Positions 1 to 8,363 are shown, numbered from the stretch's first letter. The stretch: DNA of 64,000 nucleotides from Ramlibacter agri (GCF_012927085.1 NZ_JABBFX010000001.1:2790001-2854000), one strand, 5' to 3'. Notes: generated by a model not told the origin, from the sequence alone. Program-made: numbers and translations.

Positions 1-187
1 TCTCGTTGCTGATGCCGGTGTAGGCCTCGATGAAGGGCGAGATGCGCACGCCGGCGTTCATCAGCGACTGGAAGCGGCCGACCACCTGGTCGCCCTCCAG
101 GATCACGATGGCGACCTCGGTCGCCCGGTCACCCAGGGCGGGCGACAGGCCGGTGGTTTCGAAGTCGATGACGGCGACGGGTTTCAT
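1..187 (-). CDS. DnaQ-like 3'-5' exonuclease, N-terminal part only (runs off left edge)
   Basis: Only the first 62 codons are inside the window. The N-terminus reads [16 protein letters not shown], the ExoI motif (D-x-E) of DEDD-superfamily exonucleases such as the proofreading epsilon subunit of DNA polymerase III and many free-standing homologues. The D and E bind the catalytic metals. The ATG (complement 187-185) overlaps the TGA of the upstream EamA exporter gene by 4 nt, so the two are translationally coupled. Whether this is a real epsilon subunit or a stand-alone exonuclease cannot be told, because the ExoII/ExoIII motifs lie outside. Family call firm, precise role open. Confidence 0.8.
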   Translation of the reverse strand, partial: MKPVAVIDFETTGLSPALGDRATEVAIVILEGDQVVGRFQSLMNAGVRISPFIEAYTGISNE

Positions 188-1113
188 GGGCGGGAGGAAG
201 CAGGGGGAAGCCGCTGCGCGAGCAGCACGCAGCACAGGGCACAGAAGACGAGGAAGACGCCGGCCCATTGCAGGGGCGCGATCGTTTCGCCGAGGAAGGC
301 GATGCCGGCCAGCATGCCGATGACGGGCACGCCCAGGCTGAAGGGGGCGACGCGGCTGGCGGCGAAGCGCTTCAGCAGCCCGGTCCACAGGCCGTAGGCG
401 AGGCTGGTCGCCAGCCAGCCCAGCGCGGCGACCGCGGCCCAGGCCTGCCAGGGTGCGTGCCTCCAGTTGCCCTGGGACCCGGGCGGGTCGAAGCACCAGG
501 ACAACAGCAGGAAGGGAACGATGGCCACCGCGCTGGCCCAGACGACGAAGGGCAGCGGCTGGAAGGCGCCGCTGTCCTGCTGCGCCTTGCGCACGACGAT
601 GTTGGAGCAGGCCCACATGAAGGCGGAGCCCAGGTTCAGCGCCAGGCCCCAGCCGGTGACGGCCGTCCCGTGCGCCGTCCAGACGTTGGCGGCGAAGCAG
701 GCCAGGCCCGCCGCCGCAAAAGCGAAGCCCACGCGCAGCGGGCCGCCGATGCGCTCGCGCAGCAGCATGGCGCCGAGGATCGCGGTGAAGAAGACCTGCG
801 TCTGCATCACGACCGAAGCCACCGCCGCCGTCATGCCCACGCGCAGCGCGACGAACAGCAGCCCGAACTGGCCGACGCCCTGCGTCAGCCCGAAGGCGAG
901 GATCCAGCGCGGCCGGACCTGCGGCAGCCCGACCCAGAACGCCAGCGGCAGGAAGGCCAGCCCGAAGCGGGCGGCGCCCAGCTGGAAGGGCGTGAAGGAG
1001 GCGAGGCCCACCTTCATCACCACGAAATTCAGGCCCCAGATGACGATGACGGCCAGGACCGAGGCCAGGTCCGAGGGCTTGAAGGGTGTCTGTGCGTTCG
1101 TTGGAGTCGTCAT
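184..1113 (-). CDS. EamA/DMT-family transporter
   Basis: 309 residues, the usual length for the ten-helix drug/metabolite transporter superfamily made of two EamA repeats. Alternating hydrophobic segments run through the whole protein. The first repeat opens with the typical [18 protein letters not shown] stretch (near residues 25-45) and the second with the [19 protein letters not shown] segment (near 160). Homologues such as E. coli EamA export cysteine pathway metabolites, but the substrate cannot be read from sequence. Its ATG overlaps the stop of the upstream HAD gene (ATGA), and its own stop overlaps the exonuclease start, so HAD, EamA and exonuclease form one leftward operon. Confidence 0.88.
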   Translation of the reverse strand: MTTPTNAQTPFKPSDLASVLAVIVIWGLNFVVMKVGLASFTPFQLGAARFGLAFLPLAFWVGLPQVRPRWILAFGLTQGVGQFGLLFVALRVGMTAAVASVVMQTQVFFTAILGAMLLRERIGGPLRVGFAFAAAGLACFAANVWTAHGTAVTGWGLALNLGSAFMWACSNIVVRKAQQDSGAFQPLPFVVWASAVAIVPFLLLSWCFDPPGSQGNWRHAPWQAWAAVAALGWLATSLAYGLWTGLLKRFAASRVAPFSLGVPVIGMLAGIAFLGETIAPLQWAGVFLVFCALCCVLLAQRLPPASSRP

Positions 1114-1727
1114 GCAGGCAGGCCGAAGTCGCGGGCGAGCGCGGCCGCCAGTGCAGGCACGTCGTTCAGCGCGTCATCGAAATGGATGCCATGCAGGCCC
1201 AGGGCCGTGGCGCGGGCCGCATTGCCGGCATCGTTGTCGATGAAGACGCATTCTCCGGCATCCGCGCCCGCGTTCTCCAGCGCGTGGCGGAAGATGGCTT
1301 CGGACTCCTTCGAGCAGCCCAGGTCGGCGGACACCACGATCGGGTCGAACAGCGCGTCCAGGTCCTGCACGGCGCGCAGCCGCCGGATGCGATCGGACTT
1401 GTTGTCGGTGATGATTCCGGCGCCGCAGCCGGCCGCGCGCAGGCGGCGTGCCAGCGCGAACATGGGCGCGTTGGCCGGCGTGCTGTCGAAGGCGTCCTGC
1501 AGCAGCTGCAAGGGCAGGGCGGCGCCCAGCTCCGCGCAGATCCGCGGCCAGGCTTCTTCGTGCGTCATCCGGCCCAACGTCAGCGCGTGGTTGTGGGGCG
1601 CGAAGGCCGCCCGCACGCGCTCCAGCGGCAGGCCGGCCGCCGCCGCAAGGTGGCGGCAGGTGGTCAGCGACCCGGTGCGGTCGGTGGTGAGCACGCCGTC
1701 GTAGTCGAAGAAGACGAACCGGATCAT
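1110..1727 (-). CDS. HAD-superfamily hydrolase
   Basis: About 205 residues from the ATG at 1727. Longer in-frame extensions are possible, but this start places the catalytic motif at the N-terminus as the family requires. Motif I is FFDYDGVLT with nucleophile Asp8 and Asp10. Later come an ITDNKSD-type motif II and [14 protein letters not shown], a motif IV acidic pair. The pattern is that of small phosphatases of the phosphoglycolate phosphatase/epoxide-hydrolase-like subfamily. The substrate is unknown. First gene of the leftward operon with the EamA exporter, divergent from the LysE exporter gene. Confidence 0.85.
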   Translation of the reverse strand: MIRFVFFDYDGVLTTDRTGSLTTCRHLAAAAGLPLERVRAAFAPHNHALTLGRMTHEEAWPRICAELGAALPLQLLQDAFDSTPANAPMFALARRLRAAGCGAGIITDNKSDRIRRLRAVQDLDALFDPIVVSADLGCSKESEAIFRHALENAGADAGECVFIDNDAGNAARATALGLHGIHFDDALNDVPALAAALARDFGLPA

Positions 1728-1800
1728 CGCCGCCGAGCTTACTGCACGCTGCCGGCGGGCGAACCTTCGTATCATGCAGGTTCTTCCCCAAGGACCCGAC

Positions 1801-2412
1801 ATGGACCTCCACACCTGGCTGGTGTACCTGGCGGCCGCACTGGCGCTGTCGCTTTCGCCCGGCCCCAACGGGCTGCTGGCGCTGACGCACGGGGCCATGT
1901 ACGGCCATCGCATGACGGCGTACACGATCCTGGGCGGCGCTCTGGGCTTCATGGTGCTGATCGCCCTGTCGATGTTCGGGATCGGCGCGCTGCTGCAGGC
2001 CTCGCTGATGTGGCTGACGGTGCTGAAGCTCGTGGGCGGCGTCTACCTGGTGTGGCTGGGTGTCCAGCTGTGGCGCTCGCCGCCGATGGCCATGTCGATG
2101 GCGGCGCTGGTGGGCGGCGCGTCGCGGGCCAGGTTGTTCCGCCAGGGCTTCCTGTCGGCGGCGACCAACCCCAAGGGCATCCTGTTCTTCGCGGCCTTCC
2201 TGCCGCACTTCATCGACCCGAAGCGCGACCTGTGGCTGCAGTTCGCCATCATGGCCGGGACCTTCGCGGTGACCGAGATCACCTACGAGTTCATCGTCGC
2301 GTTCGCGGCGCACCGCATCAAGCGCTGGCTGGCCCGCGCCGGCCGGCGCTTCAACCAGGCTTGCGGCGGCGTGTTCGCGCTGCTGGGCATCGGGCTGGTG
2401 CTGCGCGACTGA
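1801..2412 (+). CDS. LysE/RhtB-family amino acid exporter
   Basis: 203 residues from the ATG at 1801, which has AAGGA about 8 nt upstream. An in-frame ATG at 1774 lacks a comparable site. The N-terminus has the diagnostic ALSLSPGPNGLLAL segment of LysE-type translocators (the SPGP motif at the end of helix 1). The middle carries GVYLVWLGVQLWR and ATNPKGILFFAAFLP, both conserved in RhtB/LysE proteins that pump amino acids such as homoserine, threonine, leucine or lysine out of the cell. Five or six membrane helices are visible. The substrate is not predictable. Six nt separate it from the downstream methyltransferase-like gene, so they are probably co-transcribed. Confidence 0.9.
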   Translation: MDLHTWLVYLAAALALSLSPGPNGLLALTHGAMYGHRMTAYTILGGALGFMVLIALSMFGIGALLQASLMWLTVLKLVGGVYLVWLGVQLWRSPPMAMSMAALVGGASRARLFRQGFLSAATNPKGILFFAAFLPHFIDPKRDLWLQFAIMAGTFAVTEITYEFIVAFAAHRIKRWLARAGRRFNQACGGVFALLGIGLVLRD

Positions 2413-2418
2413 AGCGGC

Positions 2419-3153
2419 GTGGACCTGGAGATCTCCGAGGCGGAAGGCCTGCGCGTCATGCGCTTCGGCACGCACTGGTGCCAGGGCGCGATGCGCCTGG
2501 ACGCGCCGGACCGGCTGGAAATGGAGTACGCGCTGCGCATGTCGGCGTGGCTGCTGTTCCACGATCTGGCGTCGCTGCGCGAGCAGCACCTGGTGACTCT
2601 GGGGCTGGGCGCCGGCTCGCTGACCAAGTTCGCCTACCGCGTGCTGGGCGTGGAGGCGACCGCCGTGGAGATCGAAGCGGAAGTGATCGCGGCCTGCCGC
2701 GAACATTTCATGCTGCCGCCGGACGGCGCCGGCCTGCGCGTGGTGCATGCCGATGCCGCCGACTTCATCGCGAAAGAGCGCGGCTTCGACGTGGTGCAGG
2801 TCGACGCCTATGACGCGTCCGTGGATAAACCCGCGCTGGACTCCGAGGCCTTCTACGCCGATTGCCGCGGCGCGCTGCGGGATGGCGGGACCGTCGCCGT
2901 GAACCTGGTCGGCCGGGGCCTCGACGTGCGGGCCAGCGTCGCCCGCATCCGCCAGGGACTCCAACCGCGTGCGGTCTGGCAGTTCCCGCCGACCGAAGCC
3001 GGCAACGTGGTGGTCATCGCGCATTGCGGCGAAATGCCGCCAGAAGAAGTGCTGGCGGCGCGGGCCGTCGAAATCGAGCAGCGCTGGGACCTGCCGGCGG
3101 GCAGCTGGCTGGCCATGGCCCGGCGCTCCGCCGGGCCACCGCCTTCCGCCTAG
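2419..3153 (+). CDS. Spermidine-synthase-like SAM-fold protein
   Basis: 244 residues with a GTG start 6 nt after the exporter stop. The core is a Rossmann methyltransferase fold: LVTLGLGAGSLTKFAY is the glycine-rich motif I, followed by AVEIEAEVIAACREHF (acidic residue at the end of strand 2) and FDVVQVDAYDASV (motif near strand 4, with the D-x-Y-D seen in polyamine synthases). These fit the spermidine synthase-like family. The protein is shorter than true SpeE (about 280 residues) and lacks an obvious full N-terminal beta domain. True polyamine synthesis is therefore unproven and methyltransferase activity on another substrate is equally possible. Confidence 0.75.
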   Translation: MDLEISEAEGLRVMRFGTHWCQGAMRLDAPDRLEMEYALRMSAWLLFHDLASLREQHLVTLGLGAGSLTKFAYRVLGVEATAVEIEAEVIAACREHFMLPPDGAGLRVVHADAADFIAKERGFDVVQVDAYDASVDKPALDSEAFYADCRGALRDGGTVAVNLVGRGLDVRASVARIRQGLQPRAVWQFPPTEAGNVVVIAHCGEMPPEEVLAARAVEIEQRWDLPAGSWLAMARRSAGPPPSA

Positions 3154-4115
3154 TTGGCGGAGATCTTCGCCTTGGTGATCACCTCGCTCCAGCGCTTGCG
3201 CATGTCGCGGATCCAGGTGGCCGAGGCTTCGGGGGACAGGCCGGTGGGCGAGTAGTCGGCCTGGTGGTCCAGGTCCTGCACTTCCTTGCTGGCCATCGCG
3301 GCCTGCACTTCGCGGGTCAGCAACTGCAGGATTTCCTTCGGCGTGTTCGCCGGAGCCGCGATCACGTAGGCGAAGCTGGCGTTGAAGCCCGGGTAGCCCA
3401 GTTCGGCGACGGTGGGAACGTCCGGCGCGGAAGGCGAGCGGACGTTGCCCGAGACGGCCAGCGGCTTCAGCTTGCCCGCCTTGGCCTGCGGCCAGATGCC
3501 GCTGACCACTGCGAAGACGCTGTCCACCTGGCCGCCCATCACGTCGACCACCGAGGCGCCCGTGCCCTTGTAGGGAACGTGCGTCATGTCCAGGCCTGCC
3601 GTGGCCAGGAAGGCCGCCATCGTCAGGTGGCTGGGCGAGCCGTTGCCGCCGGAGGCATAGGACATCTTCTGCGTCTTCGCCAGCTGCACCAGGTCGGCCA
3701 GCGAGTTCGCCTTCACGTTCGGGCCCACGGCCAGCATCTGGCTGTAGGTGACCGGCACGCTGATGATGGCGAGGTCCTTGTTCACGTCGAACGGCATCTT
3801 GTCGTACAGCGACGGGTTCACCGTCAGCGTCGTGTCCAGCGCGAACAGGATGGTGTAGCCGTCCGCCGGCGCCTTGGCCACGATGTCGGCGCCGACGTTG
3901 CCGCCCGCTCCCGCGCGGTTGTCGACGATGAAGGGCTGCTTCAGCTTTTCCGAAACCTGCTTCACCACCACCCGCGCGAACGCGTCCAGCGGCCCGGGCA
4001 CGGTGGTCACCACCACGCGCACCGGCCGCTCGGGATACTCCGCCAGGGCCGGCGTCGCCGCGGCCAGCGCACCCAGGGCCAGCACGGCGCCCATGATCTT
4101 GTTGATCGCTTTCAC
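3150..4115 (-). CDS. Bug-family (TctC-like) periplasmic solute-binding protein
   Basis: 321 residues. A GTG start is chosen because AAGGAG lies 8 nt upstream and the translation opens with a clean signal peptide (MKAINKIMGAVLALGALA, cleavage after ALA near residue 25). The mature part begins YPERPVRVVVTT and carries VDNRAGAGGNVGAD, AKAPADGYTILFA and VPYKGTG, the conserved loops of Bug receptors that bind carboxylates or aromatic acids in the periplasm. It is the last gene of the leftward HDO/aldehyde dehydrogenase operon, 51 nt after the reductase gene, and so is a likely sensor or receptor for that pathway's substrate. No TctAB membrane genes are nearby. Its 3' end overlaps the convergent methyltransferase-like gene by 4 nt. 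Confidence 0.92.
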   Translation of the reverse strand: MKAINKIMGAVLALGALAAATPALAEYPERPVRVVVTTVPGPLDAFARVVVKQVSEKLKQPFIVDNRAGAGGNVGADIVAKAPADGYTILFALDTTLTVNPSLYDKMPFDVNKDLAIISVPVTYSQMLAVGPNVKANSLADLVQLAKTQKMSYASGGNGSPSHLTMAAFLATAGLDMTHVPYKGTGASVVDVMGGQVDSVFAVVSGIWPQAKAGKLKPLAVSGNVRSPSAPDVPTVAELGYPGFNASFAYVIAAPANTPKEILQLLTREVQAAMASKEVQDLDHQADYSPTGLSPEASATWIRDMRKRWSEVITKAKISAN

Positions 4116-4166
4116 CTTTGTCTCCTTCGATTGCCGGGCTCTCTCAGGCCCATGGTTGCACAGGAT

Positions 4167-5165
4167 TCACGCGACGGCTTCGGGCTGGAAGGTGAAGCCG
4201 TCGACATACACATGCCCGGCGCTGGCGCCGAGCTCCAGGAAGCGGTGCTTGGCCGCGCCGATCATCGTCGGCGAGCCGCACAGGTAGATCGCGTGCTCGG
4301 ACAGGTCCGGGAAGTCCGCGGCCACGGCGTCCTGCACGTAGCCGCGCCGGCCGGTCCAGCCTGCGTGCGGACGCGACAGGACCGGCACGAAATCGAATTC
4401 GTACAGGCGTTCGCCCCAGGCGCGGATCTCGTGTGCGAGGTAGAGGTCGGCCTCGGTGCGGCCACCCCAGTACAGCGACACGGGCGGACAGTCCGCGTCG
4501 TCCATCAGCGCTTCCAGCATGCTCTTGAGGGGCGCCAGGCCGGTGCCGGTGGCCGCCATCACCAGCGGACGGTAGTCCTCCTCGTGGTAGCGGAAGCGGC
4601 CCAGCGGGATCTCCACGTCCAGGCGCTCGCCCGCGGCCAGCTGCTGCAAGGCGGCGTCGGTGAAGCGGCCGCCGGGAATGCGCCGCACGTGGAAGTCGAC
4701 GCGGTTGCCCGCGGGGGCCGAAGCCATCGAGAAGCTGCGGTGCACGCCGGACTCCAGCAGCACGTTCATGTACTGCCCCGGGCGGTACTGCAGCGCGCCG
4801 CCCTCGATCTCCAGCTGCAGGCTGGCGACGTCGGGCGACCACGGCCGCACGCTGCGCACGACGGCCTGCCGGCGTTCGGCCGGCGGCGCATCGTCGCGCT
4901 CCACGCTGATCACGAGGTCGCTGCAGGCCCGCGCCTGGCAGGCCAGCGCGTAGCCGGCCTCGGCTTCCTCGGGCGCCAGCGCCAGGGGCATTTCCTCGTA
5001 GTCCACGCGGCCCTGGAGCAGCTTGATGCGGCAGGTGCCGCAGCCGCCGAAGGTGCACTCGTGGGGCAGGCCTACGCCCTGGCGGGTCGCGGCCTCCAGC
5101 AGCGGCTCGCCCGGCAGCGCCCTGAAGGCAGCGCCGGTTTCCTGCACGCTGATGCGGTGGCTCAT
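4167..5165 (-). CDS. [2Fe-2S] / FAD / NAD(P) ferredoxin reductase
   Basis: 332 residues from the ATG at 5165, which overlaps the stop of the GlcG-like gene (ATGA). Residues 1-90 are a plant-type ferredoxin domain with cluster ligands C37-x4-C42-x2-C45 and C76. Next comes an FNR-type FAD domain (YRPGQYMNV and HRSFSMAS, the RxYS-like FAD loop with Phe for Tyr), then an NAD(P) domain (VMAATGTGLAPLKSML and LCGSPTMI). This is the layout of oxygenase reductases such as BenC, XylZ and CDP-deoxyglucoseen reductases: it takes hydride from NAD(P)H and passes single electrons to an oxygenase or ferredoxin. The natural partners are the HDO-like oxidase and the two ferredoxins of the same cluster. Confidence 0.92.
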   Translation of the reverse strand: MSHRISVQETGAAFRALPGEPLLEAATRQGVGLPHECTFGGCGTCRIKLLQGRVDYEEMPLALAPEEAEAGYALACQARACSDLVISVERDDAPPAERRQAVVRSVRPWSPDVASLQLEIEGGALQYRPGQYMNVLLESGVHRSFSMASAPAGNRVDFHVRRIPGGRFTDAALQQLAAGERLDVEIPLGRFRYHEEDYRPLVMAATGTGLAPLKSMLEALMDDADCPPVSLYWGGRTEADLYLAHEIRAWGERLYEFDFVPVLSRPHAGWTGRRGYVQDAVAADFPDLSEHAIYLCGSPTMIGAAKHRFLELGASAGHVYVDGFTFQPEAVA

Positions 5166-5641
5166 TTCTTGATGTCCGCCTGCACCAGGACGTCGTAACC
5201 CTGCGGCTCCAGCAGCTCGCGTAGCGCCTGCAGGCCGGCCACGCCGCACTGCGTGTCCTGCTCGCCGTTGCCGCCGCTGAGGCCGATGCCGCCGATCACC
5301 TCGCCGTTGACGACGATCGGGTAGCCGCCGACGAAAGCGGCGAAGCGCCCCTCGAAACTGAGCTGGATGCCGAAGGCTTCGTTGCCAGGCAGCGCCGGGC
5401 CATCCGGCGCGCGGGTGAACAAATGGGTCGAGCGCTTGTGGCCGCTGGCGGTGAAGGCCTTGTTCCAGGCGATCTGCGGGCCGGTGATGCGCCCGCCGTC
5501 CATGCGTTGCAGCGCCAGCGGGTGGCCGCCCTCGTCGACGATGCACACCGATTCGCGCACGCCGATTTCCTCCGCCTTGCGCACGGCCGCCTGCGCCATG
5601 TGCAGGGCTTCGGCCAGTTCGAGCTTGATGGCTTTCTTCAT
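5162..5641 (-). CDS. GlcG/HbpS-family (DUF336) protein
   Basis: 159 residues, the normal size for the family. KLELAEALHMAQAAVRKAEEIG, IVDEGGHPLALQRMDG and PIVVNGEVIGGIGLSGG are the conserved stretches of the GlcG/HbpS fold. Members include the heme-binding Streptomyces HbpS and the glycolate-operon protein GlcG. Many are encoded beside oxidases or dehydrogenases in catabolic operons without a proven enzymatic role. No signal peptide, so cytoplasmic. It lies 10 nt after the aldehyde dehydrogenase gene and overlaps the reductase start, so it is co-expressed with both. A role in cofactor or metal handling for the redox enzymes is inference. Confidence 0.85.
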   Translation of the reverse strand: MKKAIKLELAEALHMAQAAVRKAEEIGVRESVCIVDEGGHPLALQRMDGGRITGPQIAWNKAFTASGHKRSTHLFTRAPDGPALPGNEAFGIQLSFEGRFAAFVGGYPIVVNGEVIGGIGLSGGNGEQDTQCGVAGLQALRELLEPQGYDVLVQADIKK

Positions 5642-5651
5642 GTCGCTGTCC

Positions 5652-7097
5652 TCAGAAGGCGCGGTAGACCGTCTTGGTCTGGGTGAAGAAGTCGAGGCCG
5701 ACGCGGCCCGACTCGCGGAAGCCCGAGCTGCTGCTGGCCTTGTAGCCGCCGAAGGGCGCGTTGGTGAGGTTGCCGGTGGTCGTGCGGTTCACCTTCACCG
5801 TGCCGGACTGGATGTCGCGGCAGAAGTCATGCACGTAGCGCGGGTTGCGCGTGGCGATGGCGGCCGACAGGCCGTAAGGCGTGTCGTTGGCTTTCGCGAT
5901 CGCGTCCTGGTAGCCGTCGACGTCGATCACTGCCAGGACGGGACCGAAGATCTCCTCCTGCGCGATCCGCGCGTGCGGCGAGACGTCGGTGAATACCGCC
6001 GGCTCGACGAAGAAGCCATGCTCGTGGTCCGGGCCGGTGAGGGCGCGGCCGCCGGCGGCCAGCTTCGCTTCCTGCTTGCCGATTTCCAGGTAGCGCAGCA
6101 CCGTTTCGTACTGCTTGCGGGTAGCGAGCGGGCCGAGGTCGACGCCGGCTTGCAAGCCGTTGGCGATCTTCAGCTTCGCCATGCGGGCAAGCAGTTTCTC
6201 GACGAACGCAGCGCGCACCTGCTTCACGACGAGGATGCGGCTGGTGCCGGTGCAGGCCTGGCCGGTCAGCGAGAAGCCGCCCTTGACGGCCAGGTCGACG
6301 GCCTGGTCCAGGTCGGCGTCTTCCATCACGATCAGCGGGTTTTTGCCACCCAGCTCCATCTGCGTGCGGGTGGTGAAGGCGACGCTGCGGTGGATCTGCT
6401 CGCCCGCGGCGGTGGAGCCGGTGAAGGTGACGGCGCGCACTTCAGGTGCGGCGGTCAACGCGGAGCCGACGTCGCCCGCGCGGCCGGTCACCAGGTTCAG
6501 CACGCCCGCCGGTGCACCGCCCGCGGCCAGGGCCTCGGCCAGATGCACGCCGGTCAGCGGCGCATCGGACGAGGGCTTGAACACTACGGTGTTGCCGGTG
6601 ATCAGGGCCGGCGCGATCTTGCGCGCCGGGATCGAGGCCGGAAAGTTCCACGGCGAAATGACGGCCACCACGCCCAGCGGTTCGCGCTGGCTGTAGACCA
6701 CCATGTCGGGATCGTCCGAGGGAAAGGTCTCGCCGGTGTGGGTCTGGCCTTCCACCGCGTAGAAGCGGAAGGTCTGCGCGGTGCGGGCGATTTCGTCCTG
6801 CGCCAGCGCCAGCGGCTTGCCCATCTCGCGCGTCAGGTCGCGGGCGAGGTCGGCGGCGTGTGCATCGAGCCAGGCCGCGGCGCGGGTCAGCACCTGCGCG
6901 CGCTTGGCAGGCGCGAGTGCACGCCAGGCGGGAAAGGCGGCGGACGCGGAGCTGATCGCGGCCTGCACATCCCGCGCATCGGAGGCTGCGAAGCGGCCCA
7001 CCAGCTCGCGCTCGTCGGCCGGGTTGCGGCGCTCGAAGGACTGGCCGGAGGCGGCGGCGCACCACTCCCCGGCGATGAAGTTGCGGTACTCGGTCAC
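5652..7097 (-). CDS. NAD(P)-dependent aldehyde dehydrogenase
   Basis: 481 residues, typical of the ALDH superfamily. A GTG start is used, with GAGGAA about 10 nt upstream. Catalytic features are all present: SPWNFP with Asn151 (oxyanion hole), the FTGSTAAGE nucleotide loop, MELGGKNP with Glu248 (general base) and GQACTGTSR with nucleophile Cys282. It resembles alpha-ketoglutaric semialdehyde, vanillin and succinic semialdehyde dehydrogenases, but substrate cannot be assigned. Its place 13 nt after the HDO-like oxidase gene suggests that it oxidises an aldehyde formed by that enzyme to a carboxylate (inference). Confidence 0.95.
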   Translation of the reverse strand: MTEYRNFIAGEWCAAASGQSFERRNPADERELVGRFAASDARDVQAAISSASAAFPAWRALAPAKRAQVLTRAAAWLDAHAADLARDLTREMGKPLALAQDEIARTAQTFRFYAVEGQTHTGETFPSDDPDMVVYSQREPLGVVAVISPWNFPASIPARKIAPALITGNTVVFKPSSDAPLTGVHLAEALAAGGAPAGVLNLVTGRAGDVGSALTAAPEVRAVTFTGSTAAGEQIHRSVAFTTRTQMELGGKNPLIVMEDADLDQAVDLAVKGGFSLTGQACTGTSRILVVKQVRAAFVEKLLARMAKLKIANGLQAGVDLGPLATRKQYETVLRYLEIGKQEAKLAAGGRALTGPDHEHGFFVEPAVFTDVSPHARIAQEEIFGPVLAVIDVDGYQDAIAKANDTPYGLSAAIATRNPRYVHDFCRDIQSGTVKVNRTTTGNLTNAPFGGYKASSSSGFRESGRVGLDFFTQTKTVYRAF

Positions 7098-7110
7098 GAG
7101 GGCGCGTTCC

Positions 7111-7872
7111 TCAGGCCGTGGCCAGGGCAGGGGCGGGCTTGCTGTCGGCGGCCAGCAACTCGGCGAGCGGGATCTCGCTGGCGACGTAGTCGTTGTACAG
7201 CGCCGTCGTGTACAGCAGGCGCATCTGGGCGCCCACTTCGCAGATCTTCAGGCAGCGCTGCTGCAGTTCCACCGTGGTCGCATGCTGCAGCACGATCTGG
7301 TAGCCGCGCTCACCGTGGATCTCGTCGGACACGATGTGCAGGTCGAAGAACTCGACTTCCTCGTCGCTGAACCGGTACTTGTCGCGCAGCGTCGGCGTCT
7401 GCTTGCGGTAGATCGAAGGCACCTGCGATTCCAGGCCGACCACCAGGCCGGCGACGGCCACGACCGGGTCTTCGCGCATCGCGACCGCGTAGCACCAGCT
7501 TTGCAGGCCGCGCGTGGTGGGCGACATGTTGTCCGGGTCGACGACGCGCTCGCGCGTGGTGCCGCAGGCTTCGGCGAAGCGGATCAGCAGGTCGGTGTGG
7601 CGGTCGCCGCCGATCTCTTCTTCGTACATGTTGGACAGCAGGAAGTCCTTGGCTTCGGTCAGCGTGTCCGGCGTGCGGGCGTAGATGTAGGCCAGGTAGT
7701 CGGCGAAGGGGCCGACGTAGTGGTAGTGGTTCTCGGCCCAGCGCGCCAGGTGGGCCCGGCTGAGGCGGCCGGTGGCCCAGGCGATGCTGAAGGGCGACTT
7801 GTTGGCGCTCTTTCCCTGGATGGCGCGCTCCAGGGCGGCGCGGAACTGGTCGCGGTTCATGAGTTCGGGCAT
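7111..7872 (-). CDS. Heme-oxygenase-like di-iron oxidase (HDO; TenA/CADD/PqqC-related)
   Basis: 253 all-alpha residues with AGGAG 7 nt before the ATG. The putative metal ligands are Glu85, His92, Glu148, His179, Asp183 and His186. The set ends in the H-x3-D-x2-H pattern of heme-oxygenase-like di-iron oxidases, and the spacing closely matches that I recall for the chlamydial protein CADD. A lysine (Lys157) sits where CADD has its catalytic Lys, but CADD's sacrificed Tyr in the HPFY motif appears to be Ser here (SPFS, residues 26-29), so a self-sacrificing p-aminobenzoate role is unlikely. HDO enzymes use O2 for C-C cleavage, N-oxygenation or hydroxylation. First gene of the leftward operon, facing two ferredoxin genes. 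Substrate unknown. Confidence 0.85.
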   Translation of the reverse strand: MPELMNRDQFRAALERAIQGKSANKSPFSIAWATGRLSRAHLARWAENHYHYVGPFADYLAYIYARTPDTLTEAKDFLLSNMYEEEIGGDRHTDLLIRFAEACGTTRERVVDPDNMSPTTRGLQSWCYAVAMREDPVVAVAGLVVGLESQVPSIYRKQTPTLRDKYRFSDEEVEFFDLHIVSDEIHGERGYQIVLQHATTVELQQRCLKICEVGAQMRLLYTTALYNDYVASEIPLAELLAADSKPAPALATA

Positions 7873-7912
7873 GCGGTTCTCCTGAGGTGGATCAAGGTTT
7901 GATCTGTAATTG

Positions 7913-7937
7913 CGGTATACGGTATCCCAAAATGGGA
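7913..7937. promoter_or_regulatory. Candidate operator: CGGTATAC plus TCCCA/TGGGA palindrome
   Basis: In the 169-bp divergent promoter between the HDO and ferredoxin genes. CGGTATAC (7913-7920) contains the palindrome GTATAC, and ATACGGTAT (7917-7925) is also symmetric. Directly after it TCCCA-AAA-TGGGA (7925-7937) is a perfect inverted repeat. GTATAC-centred sites are common for FCD-type GntR repressors, and such a gene ends the rightward operon (10697-11350). Assignment to that regulator is inference. Confidence 0.5.
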
Positions 7938-8003
7938 GAAGTTCAATTCCGGGTAATCACTATGGCCTCAGAGTAGGGGTGCGAACTCTGTTCGAGGACA
8001 TAA

Positions 8004-8020
8004 CGGTATACTATAGCCCA
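8004..8020 (+). promoter_or_regulatory. Second CGGTATAC copy overlapping a -10-like TATACT
   Basis: CGGTATAC recurs at 8004-8011, about 91 bp from the first copy, and overlaps TATACT (8007-8012), a good -10 hexamer for the ferredoxin operon that starts at 8042. No convincing -35 is seen, so activation or a weak core promoter is possible. A regulator bound here would block or bend RNA polymerase. Confidence 0.45.
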
Positions 8021-8041
8021 AGATCTCAAAAGGCAAACCCC

Positions 8042-8350
8042 ATGCCCTTCGTCACCTTCCACAAGCACGGCCAGGTCTTCCGCGAGGAGGTCAAGCCCAA
8101 CACCAACCTCGTGGTGCGGGCCGGCATCAAGCAGTTCCCCTATCCGAACCTCAGCTTCCAGTGCGGCATGGGCAAGTGCGCGACCTGCGCCTGCCGCGTG
8201 CTCGCCGGCGGCGAGCACCTGCCGCCGCCGAACTGGAAGGAGAAGAAGCAGCTGGGCGAGCGCCTGGAGCAGGGCTTCCGCCTGGTGTGCCAACTCTGGC
8301 TGGAGCACGACATCGAGCTCGTGCAGGAACCGCAAGCCGCCGCCGCCTGA
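8042..8350 (+). CDS. Plant-type [2Fe-2S] ferredoxin (stand-alone)
   Basis: 102 residues from the ATG at 8042 (AAAGG just upstream). An in-frame extension to 7910 reads through the operator region and is rejected. The cluster-binding pattern is C41-x4-C46-x2-C49 with the distal C83. The protein is a single beta-grasp ferredoxin domain with no extra partner domain. First gene of the rightward operon and a likely electron carrier between the reductase (4167-5165) and the HDO-like oxidase. The C-terminal tail is alanine-rich. Confidence 0.92.
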   Translation: MPFVTFHKHGQVFREEVKPNTNLVVRAGIKQFPYPNLSFQCGMGKCATCACRVLAGGEHLPPPNWKEKKQLGERLEQGFRLVCQLWLEHDIELVQEPQAAAA

Positions 8351-8363
8351 CGAGGGGAAACCG

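Noticed and set aside
1174-3024. Long minus-strand frame across the LysE and methyltransferase-like genes
   Set aside because: His/Gln/Arg-rich low-complexity translation with no motifs; the plus-strand frames show clear exporter and SAM-fold signatures.
2862-5198. A 778-codon plus-strand frame over the Bug and reductase genes
   Set aside because: Shadow frame without motifs; the opposite strand has a signal peptide, Bug loops and a full [2Fe-2S]/FAD/NAD reductase.
7910-8041. N-terminal extension of the first ferredoxin
   Set aside because: It would translate the operator region; the ferredoxin domain starts at 8042 and the extra residues show no family similarity.
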